Positions 31,918 to 43,772 of a stretch of 64,000 bases of DNA are shown here, in pieces. Within the stretch, counting starts at the first letter, position 1. The number at the start of each line of letters is the position of its first letter. Position numbers and translations under genes: made by a program. Origin of the DNA: Teratosphaeria epicoccoides (Eukaryota > Ascomycota > Dothideomycetes > Mycosphaerellales > Teratosphaeriaceae); assembly GCA_021401465.1 (NCBI GenBank), contig JADDMT010000002.1, positions 372,001 to 436,000 of the forward strand, given 5' to 3'. The notes under the pieces were generated by a model that saw nothing but the letters and a program-made list of their open reading frames with translations, ran no database searches and was not told where the DNA came from.

Positions 31918-33620
31918 TTGAACATGTGCAAGTTGGGAATGAAGTGCTCGCTCTCACCTCTTTTTTCTGTTCTGGCATGTGCGTCCATGTCCCATCATAA
32001 TCTTCCTGTAGGCTCGAGTCTCGGCAATGCAGGGGAGAACACGACACTTGACTCCGTTGTGATTGGATTAGGCACCGGTGAGCCAGCTCGTAGACTCAGT
32101 ATCTCGTGGCCAGACTCTTTATGACCGTCCGGAATGCTGCAGCCGGGCTGGTGCGGGCAACAAGATTGACCCGAGATGGTCGATACTCAGTAGCCGTAGT
32201 TGAGGCTGGGTCTCTCTCATGAGCTGGACAACGGCAATCGCTCTGTGACCCCTGGTTATGATTCCTACAGCAGCGGAGCTGTTAGTCTCGAAGGCTCCAA
32301 TCCGGCCATCGATTGGTACATTTGATTGTCGCAAGGTCGAAGTTGTGTCGTGCCCAACTGATGAGATGTCCCTGCCAAGGATGTTTGTCACTGAGCCCCA
32401 GGCAGGTGTAAACAACAAGAAGGCAAATGTCTGGCCAGATCCAGCGCCAGGGAACATCTGGTGTATCAAATACCGACAGTAAGAGCGATGCAGAAATGGG
32501 CGGACCACGTCGACAATCAGAGCTGGACTTGGGAGAATGTCTTGCCGTATTGCAAGAAATCGACAATTTTCGTACCGCCAAATCTGGAACTCCGTGATTT
32601 TGACGCAGTCCCACTCTGAGGCCGAAGCCTTCGGCGGCGGGCCTTTTATCAGTCTCGTAGAGCAACTATGTCTCTTCGCTGACACCACCTGCGATGAAGG
32701 CTTTTGCCGAGGCGAGAGTACCTTCCAAGGATGATGGTCCGGACTCTGGAAATCTCCTGGGTCATCAACACGCACCCTCGAGTCTACGTCCTAGCCAAGA
32801 AACAGCCACTTCGCAGACCTACCTGCAGCTCGCACTGCAGACCACCCAACTTCAGGTGTATACTCATGGGTTGGTGAAACGCGTGGTATTCGACCAGAAT
32901 AAGTCAGCCACAGGTGTAGTGGTCTAGACAAATAGGCAGCTGTACACCCTTGCGGCCCGAAGGGAGTTCATACCTTCTGCGGGTACTTTCCAGTCTCTTC
33001 AGCTTCTGATGGTCTCTGGCTTTAGCCTAAAGGCCATTTTACAACGGCATGGCATGCCAGTGATCAAAGATCTCCCTGGCGTCAGTCAGAACATGGAAGA
33101 CAACCGGTTGCTGGCTTTTGAATTCGCGTCACAGGTCGAGGCCGGTGGGTAGCTCTTGATCTGGTCCATTCAAATTATGCGCTTACTGATGTCTATGCTC
33201 AGCTCCAGCATATATCAACGACCCTACCAAGTTTGCAGCTGCGATGGAGCCATGCAAACGTATTCGTTCAAACTTCCTGGCTTTATCGGGAGCCGACGCT
33301 GTTGCAATTGACAAGTTGGTAAATCTCCATCAACTCAACATTTTGGATGGTGCGAAGCAAGATCAAGAATCTGAGGGTCGTCGACGCTGCAGAGCTGCCA
33401 TTCCTGCCTCCGGGACAGCCACAGGCAACTGTACAAGCATAGTGAGCAGCTCACGTGGTGATTGACTGATCATTCGGCCGGCACATGCTGGACCAAAAGA
33501 TCGCGGACAATTTTCTCCATATTGATGGGTCTTCCGATAGCATGCTGAATACTGATCATGGTGAGCTGTAGCTTGGCATGATACTAGGGTAAGCTGGTCA
33601 ACAGCAGCCGGCGGAAACCC
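31918..33620 (+). pseudogene. degraded GMC-family oxidoreductase
   Basis: In correct order but in changing frames, the plus strand spells a GMC flavoprotein (glucose/aryl-alcohol/choline dehydrogenase type). Near 32055 is a damaged nucleotide-binding start (DSVVIGLGTG), then GRYSVAVVEAGS (32176), ELDNGNRSVTPGYDSYSSGA (32221), FVTEPQAGVNN (32386), SWTWENVLPYCKKST (32522), ELRDFDAVP (32586), SQTYLQLALQTTQLQVYTHG (32810), SAGTFQSLQLLMVSG (32975) and DLPGVSQNMED (33071). Further on is YINDPTKFAAAMEPCK (33213), with ELPFLPPGQPQ (33393) after another shift. Stops include TAG at 32924 inside the conserved strand before TNRQLYTLAARRE. At least four frame changes cannot be explained by introns, although one good intron (33149-33201) remains. 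The C-terminal catalytic His region is not recognisable. The gene is inactive. Confidence 0.88.
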
Positions 33621-33816
33621 GCTGTGCATTGCTCTGTCGATGTGCGAATGCCGCGTTCAAGAAGAGGAAACTGTGTTTGAACCTGGCCTGGAACGTGAAG
33701 TTGAGATTTCAATACGGAATAACATTTCTCCTAACCATGCTGTCAACGACTGTGCTCCCAATTGTGTCTTCAACTTTGTAGTTAGACCTGTGCCTGATCA
33801 TATCTTCTTGGGAGTC

Positions 33817-34953
33817 ATGCTGCTTACTAGGGCTCGGTCAGGTCTGAGGAATATCGCCGGGCTGTCGATCTATCGCAACTGCCTTCGAAGCATGGCGACG
33901 GTAGGTCCGGCTTCACTCCCCCACGAGCACAGGACCGCGGCGGAGCCAAGGCAAGGCCAACTCGAACCTGTTGTAGTATCAAACGTTCGACAGATCAATG
34001 ACCGCATTCGTTTGTTTCGATTGAGTGCTGTCGATCCGAATCATGCCATTCATGTAGGAATACCTGATCTGACATTCCGCTTCGTCTGACAGACTGATCG
34101 AGCGCGAGTAGTTTCTGCCAGGGCAATGGGTAGACACATTTATACCAGGCCTGTCTCAAGCTGGAGGCTTCACTATCACGGTCGGTATCTGATGAACGGG
34201 ACCATTCGTGAACCACATGAGCTGATTGCTCGCGATGCCAGTCAACTCCTTACGAAGCAAGACCTACCAAACACTCCTCGCCGTATCTGGAGCTTGCAGT
34301 GCAAAAGAGTCGCAATCCACCAGCGCAGGCCCTTTGGCAACCCGAGGATAAGATATTGGGTCTTCAGCTGGTAGTCAGGGTTGGTGGTAGCTTCACTTGG
34401 CCACCGCCAAATGTCGATGTCAGTAGCATTGACAGGCTGGTGTTGGTTGCCGCCGGCGTTGGCATAAAGTATGGCTTTCCGCTCGTCAATCAGTCGACTT
34501 GCTAATAGACATTCAAGCCCCTTGATGTCAATATTCTCCTACCTCATCAAAACTCCTACCCGCCCAAAGGAGATTCACTTCCTCTACGGCACCAAAGCAG
34601 ACTCCGAAATGGATCCGCAAAAAATACTGTTTCTTAGCAGGTTGATGGATCTGCTCGGTATTATGAATAGCAAGGACGTCACCCTTAGCTTGTTTCTCAC
34701 GGGCACGGGCGACGTCGGGAGAATCGAAAACGGCAAGCTACCAAACCGTACCTTTGCTGGAAGAATGAGTGAGGATGATCTCGTAAGTGCTTTAGACGGC
34801 TTCAGGGGCAACACCTTTGATGCGCAGCATCACCGCGCCGGCACTCTATGCTATGTTTGTGGTCCGCAAAAGATGACTGATGAGACTGTGGACTTCCTGA
34901 GAGCACAGGGCGGCGTGGCTAGGGAGCGTGTGCTCTGCGAGAAGTGGTGGTGA
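33817..34953 (+). CDS. mitochondrial FAD/NAD-binding oxidoreductase (OXNAD1-like)
   Basis: Four exons, 33817-34053, 34112-34180, 34242-34468 and 34518-34953 (introns 58, 61 and 49 bp), give 322 residues; every phase matches. The N-terminus MLLTRARSGLRNIAGLSIYR is a mitochondrial-type presequence rich in Arg and lacking acid; a second Met at 33892 would make a cytosolic form. The joined protein shows a ferredoxin-reductase fold: FLPGQWVDTFIPGL (flavin domain), GGFTITSTPYEA, LVLVAAGVGINPLMSIFSYL (NAD-binding loop), a GTLCYVCGPQKMTDE strand and the C-terminal CEKWW. It should carry electrons from NAD(P)H through FAD to an unknown acceptor. It starts less than 200 bp after the degraded GMC gene, but has no decay of its own. 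Confidence 0.88.
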
Positions 34954-35551
34954 TCCATTCCAGAGTCTTGTAATGTTGACGAAATTACTGGGATTACTCA
35001 ACAACTATGGATGCTGCCGGATGAGCTCTGTGGTTATCGTTCGCCGTTGGCATATTGGCAAGATAGCATACGGGGGATGCCAATCTGCCATCCGACAGAC
35101 ACTCGTACCGGAGGCCCTCGAAGTCGCACTGGAAATTTACCATGGAACAGCTTGCAAATGCCGTATGCGTGTAGGCATTGGCCTCAGTGAGGCCTCGTTT
35201 ATGAGTTTCAATGCCGTCGTGCTGTCGGGACGCGTTGAGCGAGTCGACCCACTGGACCGCGAAGGGGGGTGGTGGGCGAAGTGCCCAGCCACTCGTCTGG
35301 GTAAAAGGAGTACTATATGGTCATCTGTCTCTATTGACTAAGGGTCGTAAAGCTGCGGCGAATGATTAGGCAGCATGACTTGTGCAGTCGCTATGCTCTG
35401 TTCATGGTAAACCCAGCCTTGCGGCGATGATGTCTGCTGACTCCGCGCTATGCTACGAACGCTCCCGATGCCCGCCCGCCATCCTCGATGCATAATCAAT
35501 GTCCGTTCAGTAGCCGTACGAGCAGGTAGCGCGCTGGCAGCTACTCTCGCT
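34954..35551. other. convergent spacer
   Basis: About 600 bp between the 3' ends of the OXNAD1-like and SANT-like genes. Nothing recognised. Confidence 0.5.
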
Positions 35552-36973
35552 CTACATCTCCTGCCATACCTTGGCGCAAGTGGCCGGCGCGAAAGAGTAG
35601 GATGCGCCTTCCTCATCCATCCACTCGCATATCTTTTTCCACGGTATCTTAGACCGACTAGTCTTCATGTTCTTGGTGAACTTGGTGACGCCCTTGCGGA
35701 GAAGCTTCTTCTGTGCATTGGGTCAGTCATATGAGGACCGCACGGGCTTCAAGCAAATATCTTACGTCTTTCTCGGTCCACTTGGGCTTCCTGACACGAG
35801 CGGTATGGGGCTTCGTAAGCATGCTGATCGCCAAGTCATATTAGCACCTGCACACGTGAGTGCAGATAGATCGCTATCGACGACATACCGGTATCGACCA
35901 CGGAGCGTGGACTCTGCCTCCCTGAAATTCCCGATGCGCTTGATGTCCTTGTACGACAAACCCTCCCGACGCTTCTCAATGAGAAATTTCGCGTCCTCGC
36001 TCAGACCGAAGTCGACGTCAACGCTGCCGTTCTGAAATTCCGTAGAGAGGCTACCATCGTCATCGGGCGAAGTGGGAGCCTCAGTCTGGACTCTCGAAGC
36101 GACTTCAATTTCAGCGCCACTATCCGCATCGAAGCTGTAGGCAGTAGTAGTGTTGTGCATCGCTGCTGGCGGCAGGTATCTGGGCATGCTGTGACTATGG
36201 TGATATTGCGGAGACTGAACGCCTAGACCAGCCTCTTCACGACTGAAGGAGTTGTTCGTCGTGCCGGTCGAGCCGTAATGAGCAGGAGCCGGATGCATGT
36301 AACGGTGAAGACCTTCTGGAGCCGGGCCTGGAAACATTGCTTGCTGGACAGGCTTGAATGTGCTTGGCTGTATAGATTCTCGAGCGACAGCAGGATCTTG
36401 ACTGTAACGACGGCCCGCGAGGAGGAAATGGTCGTTCATGATTGAGTAGTTGTCCGAGGCCGGCGTCAGCGGACTGATCATGGCAATGGACTCTGGCGAT
36501 GAGGCGCTATCGTAGTCGAGGGCAGCACATTCCAGCTCGAGCGGGTGGACGGGCTCGTACTTCGTCTCGTCAATATGATGGTTCAGTATGCCAGGAACGG
36601 GAACGTTGTCGATGAGCTGTGGAAGCATGTTGCCGGAGAATGCTCGAGCTTGAGGAGCGGGAGCTGGAGGGGTGACTTGCGCCGACGAAGTGATTGGGAG
36701 TAATGGCCGGAAAGCGAAGCTTTGAGAAGATGTAGTAGCTGCTTGAAACTGTTGCGGCTGGCTCAAGGCTTCTTCATAGCCATGATCTTGCTGATGATGA
36801 TACATCTCATCCGCGAAGAAATTTGGCAGAGGCTGGGGTGTGCCGGCCATTCCGCCGGTGTATTGGTGAGCCAGACGAGAGACAGCAGGAGGATGTCTCG
36901 TCTGAAACAGAGATTGGGCATGCGGATAAGTCGTCCGGTGGCGGAGGTATTGAGGAAAGCCGTCGTAGGCCAT
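35552..36973 (-). CDS. SANT/Myb-like DNA-binding protein candidate
   Basis: Minus-strand exons 36973-35889, 35823-35766 and 35710-35552 (introns 65 and 55 bp) give 433 residues. The first 300 are disordered, rich in Pro, Gln, His and Ser. Near residue 320 a conserved-looking segment begins: DFGLSEDAKFLIEKRREGLS and YKDIKRIGNFREAESTLRGR. Across the two junctions follow RKPKWTEKDKKLLRKGV and SKIPWKKICEWMDEEGAS, ending SFAPATCAKVWQEM. The paired Trp spacing and basic helices resemble Myb/SANT or homeodomain-like DNA-binding modules in fungal regulators. Nuclear action is inferred, and the target is unknown. The first exon alone reads into the intron without a stop for 42 codons, so an unspliced model would miss the DNA-binding end. 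Confidence 0.8.
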
Positions 36974-39493
36974 GGTTGAGGCGGTGTGTGCTGCACCGCT
37001 GATGATGTCGATAGATGTACAGGAACGAGTGTGCTGCCGCGTGGCGTGCGTGGGCGAAAAGCAATGCTGTAAGGCTTCTGCAGGTACTCGTGTTGGTTTG
37101 CAGATGGTGAACGCAAGATCGGCAAAGACCAGGACGGGTATTTCGCGAGCGGTGAACTGTTCCAAAGTGCCTCGACTGGATTGATTGAGACAAAGTGGAC
37201 GCAGGACGTCTATGTTCTGTTCGTGGCAGTTAGCGATACATACGGACGATTATCGGGCTGACTGCACAAGCACATTGCTGATTTGGTCTTCAAAAGATTA
37301 TTGAGACCAGACACCTGTTTCGAGCGATCGGACGACTCAGTAACGAGTTGAGTACGAGTACGCGACAAGTTCGGCCGCCAGACAAATGACACAATATGAC
37401 CTCCAACAGCAAGATGCAAGTACAGACAACGCAGATCAAGATAAGAGGCCACCAATCGAATATTACAGGACAGATGGGAAGGACGTTCGCGACTCGGAGG
37501 CTAGCAGTGTTCTTTGTATTCCATGTCTCATCTCTCGGCCTGCTCAATCATCCCGCAAAACGCTCCCGACACGTCGTTTGAGGCCGCTGAGAACATGGAC
37601 GGGGAAGCAATGGAATTCCCAGCCCGCTGCAGAACCACAGAAGTTCATCTCTACCAGCGAGATTGCTAGCGCAGAGCCGAAAGATCCGCGGAGTCACGAA
37701 CCATGGTGTGAACAGGTTGTCGGTATTGTGAGGCCTGGAAGGACTTTGACACAACATGATCTTGCATTGGCCTGCGGAGCGGATGCAAAGCCGACGCAAT
37801 GTGCTTGAGCTGGCTGCCGCGGGATCATGTTCTCGCGGGTGTGTCAGCGGGTAGCGACGCGAGCTCGAGCTGTCAAAAACGGCGGGCCTGCATGCCACCG
37901 CAGACTGACGCTATATGGGGGACTTTCAGACACTCCACAGCGCCAACATGTCAGTTGTCAATGGCCACCATCTGAACAAAGGTATCGATCAGATTTCCAG
38001 CACTAGCTAGGTTCTCCAGATTGACAGTAGGCATGCAGCAGCCTTGCAGCCTTTTGTCGCATTAGCGCCGAAGAGAACCAGGTCAATATTTCTAGGCGAG
38101 GCAGTGAAGATTGGCTCGGCCCGGGTGAGGGCAGCTCACCCACAGATGTTTGGTGGTTTCACCAGCCATGGGAGGATGTTTCGCGCGAAGTGCCCACGTT
38201 CGAACGGCCTACCGTAGCCGAGATTCGTCTGCCGCTGTGGCATTGGCCGTACTTCAGCAGGCCCTGACAATGACGAGGGCATGAGCAACGGGGTCCAGAA
38301 CTGCGATGGCGTTTGTCGATGGCCACGGAGTGTACAAGAGCTCATTGGACGGCCTGAGACCTATCACTCCTGAAGACCTACCGTCTGGTGGGGCCTTATG
38401 CAGGTGGCCGTGGGCCATGACCCTGCCCACACTGAGGGTCGGGGGGCGCGCTTCCTGGGATTCTGATACGTTCGACTAAGCGCATGATGCTACAGAGAAG
38501 TGCCTGCCGGCTTGTCGTCAGCATTGCAGGCGCCCCACTGCTCCTGAAGACCGGATGCAAGAGTGTCGTGACATCGGAACATCTCGTCACCTCCAGTGTC
38601 GATCTTGATCGCCTGACGCCAAGCGACAACTTCGCAGCGTCGACTTGTCTTACGACGAGATCAGCCCATAACGCGCGTGCAAAAGCCGGCCGGGTTGCTG
38701 GACCCACGAGCAGCGTGTGGATGTCTGTTCCGTAGGTGAAGCTCAGGATGCTGTTGGGCGCATGAATCATTCGTGCTCGCTCCTACGCAAGCAGGACCTG
38801 TCGTACCCGCGGAGGCATCTCGTGTATCCTGCATTCCCACTATGCATTGCACTATGCATTCCACTATGCATTCCACTATGCAACCCACTATGCATTCCAC
38901 TATGCATTCCACTATGCAACCCACTATGCAACCCACTATGCAACCCACTATGCAACCCACTATGCAACCCACCCCAACTCGATCAGCTCGTGTACCCGTC
39001 CTTCTATCGTGCTGGTGAACAGCAGGCTCTAGCCTGAGTGAGCAAATCCACGGTCCCGCCACGCTTGTTGAAACTGCGTGGGCGCCAGCTCATGCGAAGC
39101 CCCGCTCAACGCTGGCCAGCTGGCTCAGGAATATGACGCCGGCGCCTTGTACAGTACGACAGGTCTGATCATGCAACGGAGTACACGGCATCAAGTACGT
39201 GGTGCTGTTTCATTCTTCAGGCACATTATCAGGCGCAAACAACACAAACGACGAGGCCGTCTCGGCTTGACCAGTAAGCCCAAGCACCGTGTTCAGGAGC
39301 CTTGAACATACAAGTGTGCGCTCTTTTCTCGCCTGCAAACCTCAAGTCCACGATACATGTGCGTGCCTGTGTGACGTCAGCGTAAGAGGCGAGCTTCCAA
39401 GGTTGCGTGGATCTGCGTCTTGAGATAGAGGCAGGTGGTCGTGAAGCACCAGTCTACCTCCTGATAATCTGCGTACTCGACGCTACAGTCGTG
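36974..39493. other. long intergenic region with a minisatellite
   Basis: 2.5 kb between two divergent genes. Frames such as 37386-37808 (+, 140 codons) and 38396-38770 (-, 124 codons) are open, but have no family match or bias convincing enough to call. The 12-bp array at 38838-38969 is the main structure. Confidence 0.45.
38838..38969. repeat. 12-bp minisatellite, 11 copies
   Basis: Eleven head-to-tail units of CACTATGCATTC or CACTATGCAACC. The two unit types alternate in blocks. Because the unit is a multiple of three and lacks stops, several frames stay open across it. The plus strand would read repeated HYAF/HYAT, and the minus strand repeated HSGL/HSGM. No gene frame containing it is supported. 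Confidence 0.95.
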
Positions 39494-40518
39494 ATGGCTT
39501 CCCCAGAATCGCCTCTTGCCACCATCGGCATATTGTCGATCGGCGATATGGGTGTGGGCATTGCCAAGCTCCTCAAAGCACATGATTACCGCGTGATCAC
39601 CAATGCGGCAGACAGAAGGTGCCTACTCATGTTGCCGATGAGCGTTTCACCTCTCAGACTGACGAAATTAGCCAATCAACGCGAGATCGGGCGCGAAACA
39701 ATTCGATTGACTTAGTTCCGACAGATGTCGAATTGGCAAGGACGGCAGATTACATCCTATCCATAGTGCCCCCTCGCGATGCCCTATCAATAGCAAAGCG
39801 CATCGTGAAGGCTACGTCAGGTGCTCCATTCCAGGATCGGCGCCACCCTCTATTGTACTTGGACCTCAATGCGATCTCGCCTCGCAGTGCAAGAGACATT
39901 AACGATCTCTTCACCAGCTCCGCGCCAGATATACGTTTCATTGACGGCGGGATCGTTGGCGGACCACCCAAGCTGGAAGAAGATGGCACCTGGACCCGTC
40001 CAAGCATACCTATCTCTGGACCATATCGTCTCGACCACGCGCCCGCGTCCGGCCAGAACCTTGCCCGGACCCTAAATATCAGACATATAAATGAAACCAT
40101 CGGCAGCGCCACAGGTCTCAAGATGTGCTTCGCCAGCCTGTCTAAAGGTTTCACGGCCCTCGCTGTCCAATCACTGACCACGGCGCACAATCTTGGCCTA
40201 ACAGAAGAGCTCATGTCAGAGCTCGAAGGCCGCAATCCGAGAGCCAGAAAGCAGATTGAAAACGTGACTGCGATGCCTCCTAAGGCTTATCGATGGGTTC
40301 GTGAGATGGAGGAGATCGCTGCAACTTTCGAGGTGGATGGCGGCTTTGAGGGCGGAGAGTCGATATTCAGGCCGATCGCGAGGGTTTATGATCTCGTGGC
40401 GAACCGAACCGAACTTGGGCTGGAAAATACCGAGGAGAGGAAGCGAGGCAGGACGACGAAAGACGTGGCGCTGTTGATGAGCGAAGGCATTGCCAAGAGG
40501 AAGGAGCAGAGAGATTAA
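39494..40518 (+). CDS. 6-phosphogluconate dehydrogenase-like NAD(P)-binding protein
   Basis: Exons 39494-39618 and 39672-40518 (intron 53 bp with a GACTGAC branch site) give 323 residues. The Rossmann start is IGILSIGDMGVGIAKLLKAH, followed after splicing by TNAADRSQSTRDRARNNSID, then YILSIVPPRDAL, LYLDLNAISP and FIDGGIVGGPP. That matches the N-terminal domain of beta-hydroxyacid dehydrogenases of the 6PGDH/HIBADH type. The C-terminal half (GSATGLKMCFASLSKGFTAL, NPRARKQIENVTAMPPKAYR) resembles the helical DUF1932 domain. The substrate is unknown; a small hydroxy acid is expected from the family. The conserved catalytic Lys is plausibly the one in SKGFTAL. The ATG at 39494 is the first in frame and fits the fold. 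Confidence 0.9.
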
Positions 40519-40664
40519 AGTCGTTCTGCGCTTCGCTCACGGAACATATACTGCTGCAGTCCCGTTTGGTACATCTATTGAGGGCCCTGATTATGATGGG
40601 TCACAAGGCTACTATAGTATCGTCCAGTATAGTGGCACTCACACTATGGATTGCGCCGGTCAAT

Positions 40665-42351
40665 TCACTTGTTCAACATCCAGCCCTCAGCTCCCAAAAT
40701 GCCGCCGTCTTCAGCTTCCGGATCCATAGACCACTTCCGGATCGGTCCAATGCTGAGGTCCGATGTATAACCAGCCTCGTACATCTCAAGCCCAGCCCAT
40801 GCTATCATGAGAGCGTTATCGGTACAGAGTTCGATCGGTGGGAAACTGACTCTGACATGGCTATACCCCCGAACGTCTAGGACGCTTCGTAAGAGGTGGC
40901 GCAAGAAGCGGTTTGAAGCCACGCCACCGGAGACAACCACAGTGTCTCCCTCCCAGTCAGGCTTGCTTTCCAAGTACAGCATGATCCTCGAAGCAAGATG
41001 TTCGAAAGCTATACGCTGGAGCTCGCGTGCCAGTGTTTGCCGTTCTTGAAGGCTGACATAGCCCCGAGGTTCAGTTGTTAGCGTGCCATGTGGTCCAATC
41101 TTGTACTTCATGATGCGCTCCACGAAGCTAAGCAGGCCGGTGAAGGAGAACATCATGCGGCGCGAGCTTCGCTCTCTACCATTGCTTTCGGACAGTGGTG
41201 GCCCCAATGACCAGCCCCATTGAGTGAGTTTGTGTTCAAGCTCATCTTGCCGTCTCGCCGGCGGGCTGTAGTCGTAGTCTGCGGATGGTTCACAGCGCTC
41301 CATAGACACAGGAGCCGGGTTTGCTGCCTTTTGAGAGGTCAGATCTTGCGTCACAGACTCTCGCGGGCCGACTTCGATACTGGCAGAGATTTTTGTATGA
41401 AAGGCGAGCTCTTCAAGCGCCTTGCCAAACGGTGCTTTGAGCATTGTTGCAGGCAATATAGCCCGAGCAGCTTTGTCCAAACAGTCACCAATAGCTATGT
41501 CTTGCGTTTCCGCCGCTATTGAGTGGTTTGTGAGACCTGTGGAGTCGATGAGCAGAGTGTGACCACCAGATACCAAGACACTCAAGAACGGAAATGATGG
41601 TTGCAAGATGCCACTTTCTCTCAAGCTGGATTGTGCAGACTGCTCCAAAGCGTACACGAGCCTTGGGGTCAAGCCATGCGCTTGCATATGGTGCACCCCT
41701 ATGAATGGCGCGTTTAACGCGACTGCTAGCCCCTTCGCGGTATCAAGACCCACGGCCAAATTGCTGCGCATACCTACATAGCTAAATCAGCGTCAAGATT
41801 GCCGAGGCTGAGCATCGGCAGCGTTTCGTACCTGGACCACGAGTTACAGCAACAAGATCCGGCTGCCAACTTGACGAGGCCTTTCCGTGATCATGAACGG
41901 AAGCAGTCGTCTCTGCCGATCCTTCAGACAGAGCGTCATGAGCAAGATCCTCTCGCTCGCGGGAACGATGCCGGAGCTGCTCGAGGGCTCGCTGGACCAA
42001 CCTTGCCAGATTGCGTCGATGAGACTCAAGCGCTACAAGAGGGTGTATGCCATTATAGGCATCGTTATCTGCAGTGACCTTTTCGTGGAAGGTGACATCG
42101 TATGCCACATCCTGATCGAGTGTGTCCCATTGCGGTGCGCCTTGCTGCTTCGTCCGATGATAGCGGTTCAAGATCGCCACGGAGGTGTCATCGCACGATG
42201 TCTCGATGGCCAAGACCGTTAAGCGCTTCCGCTGGCTTATCCAGCGAACGCAAGAGGACCCATGGAAAGATATTGGCCATCTCGAACAGCTGCAAAGCTG
42301 ACATTGGTTGCGATGAATCGCGCATTTCAGTAGCAATGGCCTGATAGCCAT
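40665..42351 (-). CDS. QRI7: mitochondrial tRNA threonylcarbamoyladenosine synthase (Qri7/OSGEPL1 type)
   Basis: Minus-strand exons 42351-41832 and 41773-40665 (intron 58 bp) give 542 residues. The N-terminus (MAIRPLLLKCAIHRNQCQLC with further Arg and no acid) looks like a mitochondrial presequence. The ASKHA fold follows: LTVLAIETSCDDTSVAIL, GIHPLVALESHRRNL, VAVTRGPGMRSNLAVGLDTA (restored by splicing), FIGVHHMQAHGLTPRL with the metal-binding His-x3-His, VLVSGGHTLL, and VVSGGVASNRFLRHLL near the end. The enzyme transfers the threonylcarbamoyl group to A37 of mitochondrial tRNAs that read ANN codons. The protein is longer than yeast Qri7 because of hydrophilic insertions around residues 105-160 and 300-360. 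It is convergent with the 6PGDH-like gene, only about 145 bp apart. Confidence 0.95.
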
Positions 42352-42678
42352 CTATCGATCAAAGAACAGTCAGGACATAGTCACAAAATCCCACGCGTTG
42401 GTGCATTTTGACCACGAATCTGGCTGTAAAAGCGGGTCCGGGCTTTCTTATGAGATATCACCGAAAGCATCACGATTCCTTGCGTCTTGCGCACACATAG
42501 CTGACCAATCTCTGATATTCCGGAGGGATACCAATCCCCAATTTGTCATTACACACATTGCGAGGTAGGAGTTACAGGTAAAGGTCCTCGCAGACCCAGC
42601 TTCCCCAATCGACATCATCAATCCTCATCATTCGTGCATATCTTCATACTCCTGAACTGAATCCCTCCCCAAAGCAAC

Positions 42679-43475
42679 ATGTCCGACCATCTCGTCCTCC
42701 TCATCACCGGCGCCAACCAGGGTCTGGGCTATTTCGCCGCCAGGCATCTTGCGGCTTCGGGCAAATACAAGGTCCTGCTGGCCAGTAGAGACCCGGCGAA
42801 AGCACAACAGGCAGTAGAGAAGCTCGTTGCCGAAGGAGCCCCAAACGACGCACTGGAGTCCGTACAGCTCGACGTGACCTCAGATGACTCCATTGCCAAG
42901 GCCGTGAAGACCATCGAGCAGAAGCACGGAAGGCTGGACGTTGTAAGTGGGAGCCCACCATCTTTGCTTCCAACCGGCCGCTGACCGATATCCCTCAGCT
43001 TGTCCACAACGCCGCCATCTCAGGAGCCGGCCCGAACGCCGACCTCCGCACAGAATACCAGACCCTCTACAACACCAACGTCTTCGGTCCCGAAGCCTTG
43101 ACCGAAGCAGCCCTCCCCCTCCTGCGCAAATCCACATTGCCAGGGGGCAAACGCATCATCTTCGTCTCCTCCTCGCTTGGTGCCATCGAATACGCTGCAG
43201 ACTCCAAGCATCCCTTCAACGGCAAGCTTTACCGAGTCTATCGAAGCTCTAAAACCGCTCTCAACATGGTCATGGCCTGTGTTGCTAGCACTTTAGAAGA
43301 TGAGGGTTTCGTGGTTGGGTCGATGTGTCCTGGGTACTGCGGGACGAATCTGAATGGTTATGCAGGGTATAAAGATCCAAGCGACGGAGCCAAGGTGACT
43401 GTGCTGGCGGTTGAGGCGCCAAAAGAAAGAGTGCATAAGAAGGTCATTTATGAGGATGGAGTTTACCCTTGGTAG
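42679..43475 (+). CDS. short-chain dehydrogenase/reductase
   Basis: Exons 42679-42942 and 42999-43475 (intron 56 bp) give 246 residues, the standard SDR length. Motifs: cofactor loop LLITGANQGLGYFAARHL (TGxxxGxG type), ASRDP after strand 2 (favouring NADP), LDVTSDD, LVHNAAISGAG (NAAxxG, restored at the junction), catalytic Ser in IIFVSSSLG, and the catalytic Tyr/Lys in YRSSKTALN (YxxxK). The classical fungal SDR reaction is reversible oxidation of a carbonyl or hydroxyl group; the substrate is unknown. It shares a roughly 330-bp divergent promoter with QRI7. The C-terminus (YEDGVYPW) is typical of small fungal carbonyl-reductase-like proteins. Confidence 0.93.
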
Positions 43476-43543
43476 AGGACGTGCAGGTGATAACATGCAT
43501 GGAGGAACTGGGCTAGATGCACGCGCGATTTGGATCAGTCGGG

Positions 43544-43772
43544 TCAGTTATCACGGTTGATCTTGATATGAGTACATGCTGTACATAATGGGCATCTGCG
43601 TCGCCGGCCTCCGCGACTTCCGTCGCCATTATCTTGCCGCAACTGCTCGCTTAGACCCTCTGCATCAGAGTCGCTAATCATCACGCACTTCTGCTCCTCA
43701 CAAAACGTCTCGCTGGGCTGCAAGGCGACATTCGTATCAAGCGTCTTGCATCGTTCGGAGAGCTTCGTGGCC
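43544..43772 (-). other. possible extra 3' coding sequence of the RGS-LOV gene
   Basis: Beyond the stop at 43773 a second minus-strand frame stays open to 43544, with acidic Ser/Glu residues and a CPLCTACTH end. It overlaps the upstream reading frame with a shift. A splice from a GT near 43870 to the CAG before 43809 could join them, but I cannot settle the phase. It may equally be 3' untranslated sequence. Confidence 0.3.

Noticed and set aside
31918..33620. An intact multi-intron GMC oxidoreductase
   Set aside because: I tried joining the pieces with GT-AG introns; only one join works. The TAG at 32924 and several frame changes lie between residues adjacent in homologs.
38717..39062. Repeat proteins of CIPL, HYAT or HSGL type
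   Set aside because: They are translations of the 12-bp minisatellite in different frames and strands, with no start, family or codon signal outside the array.
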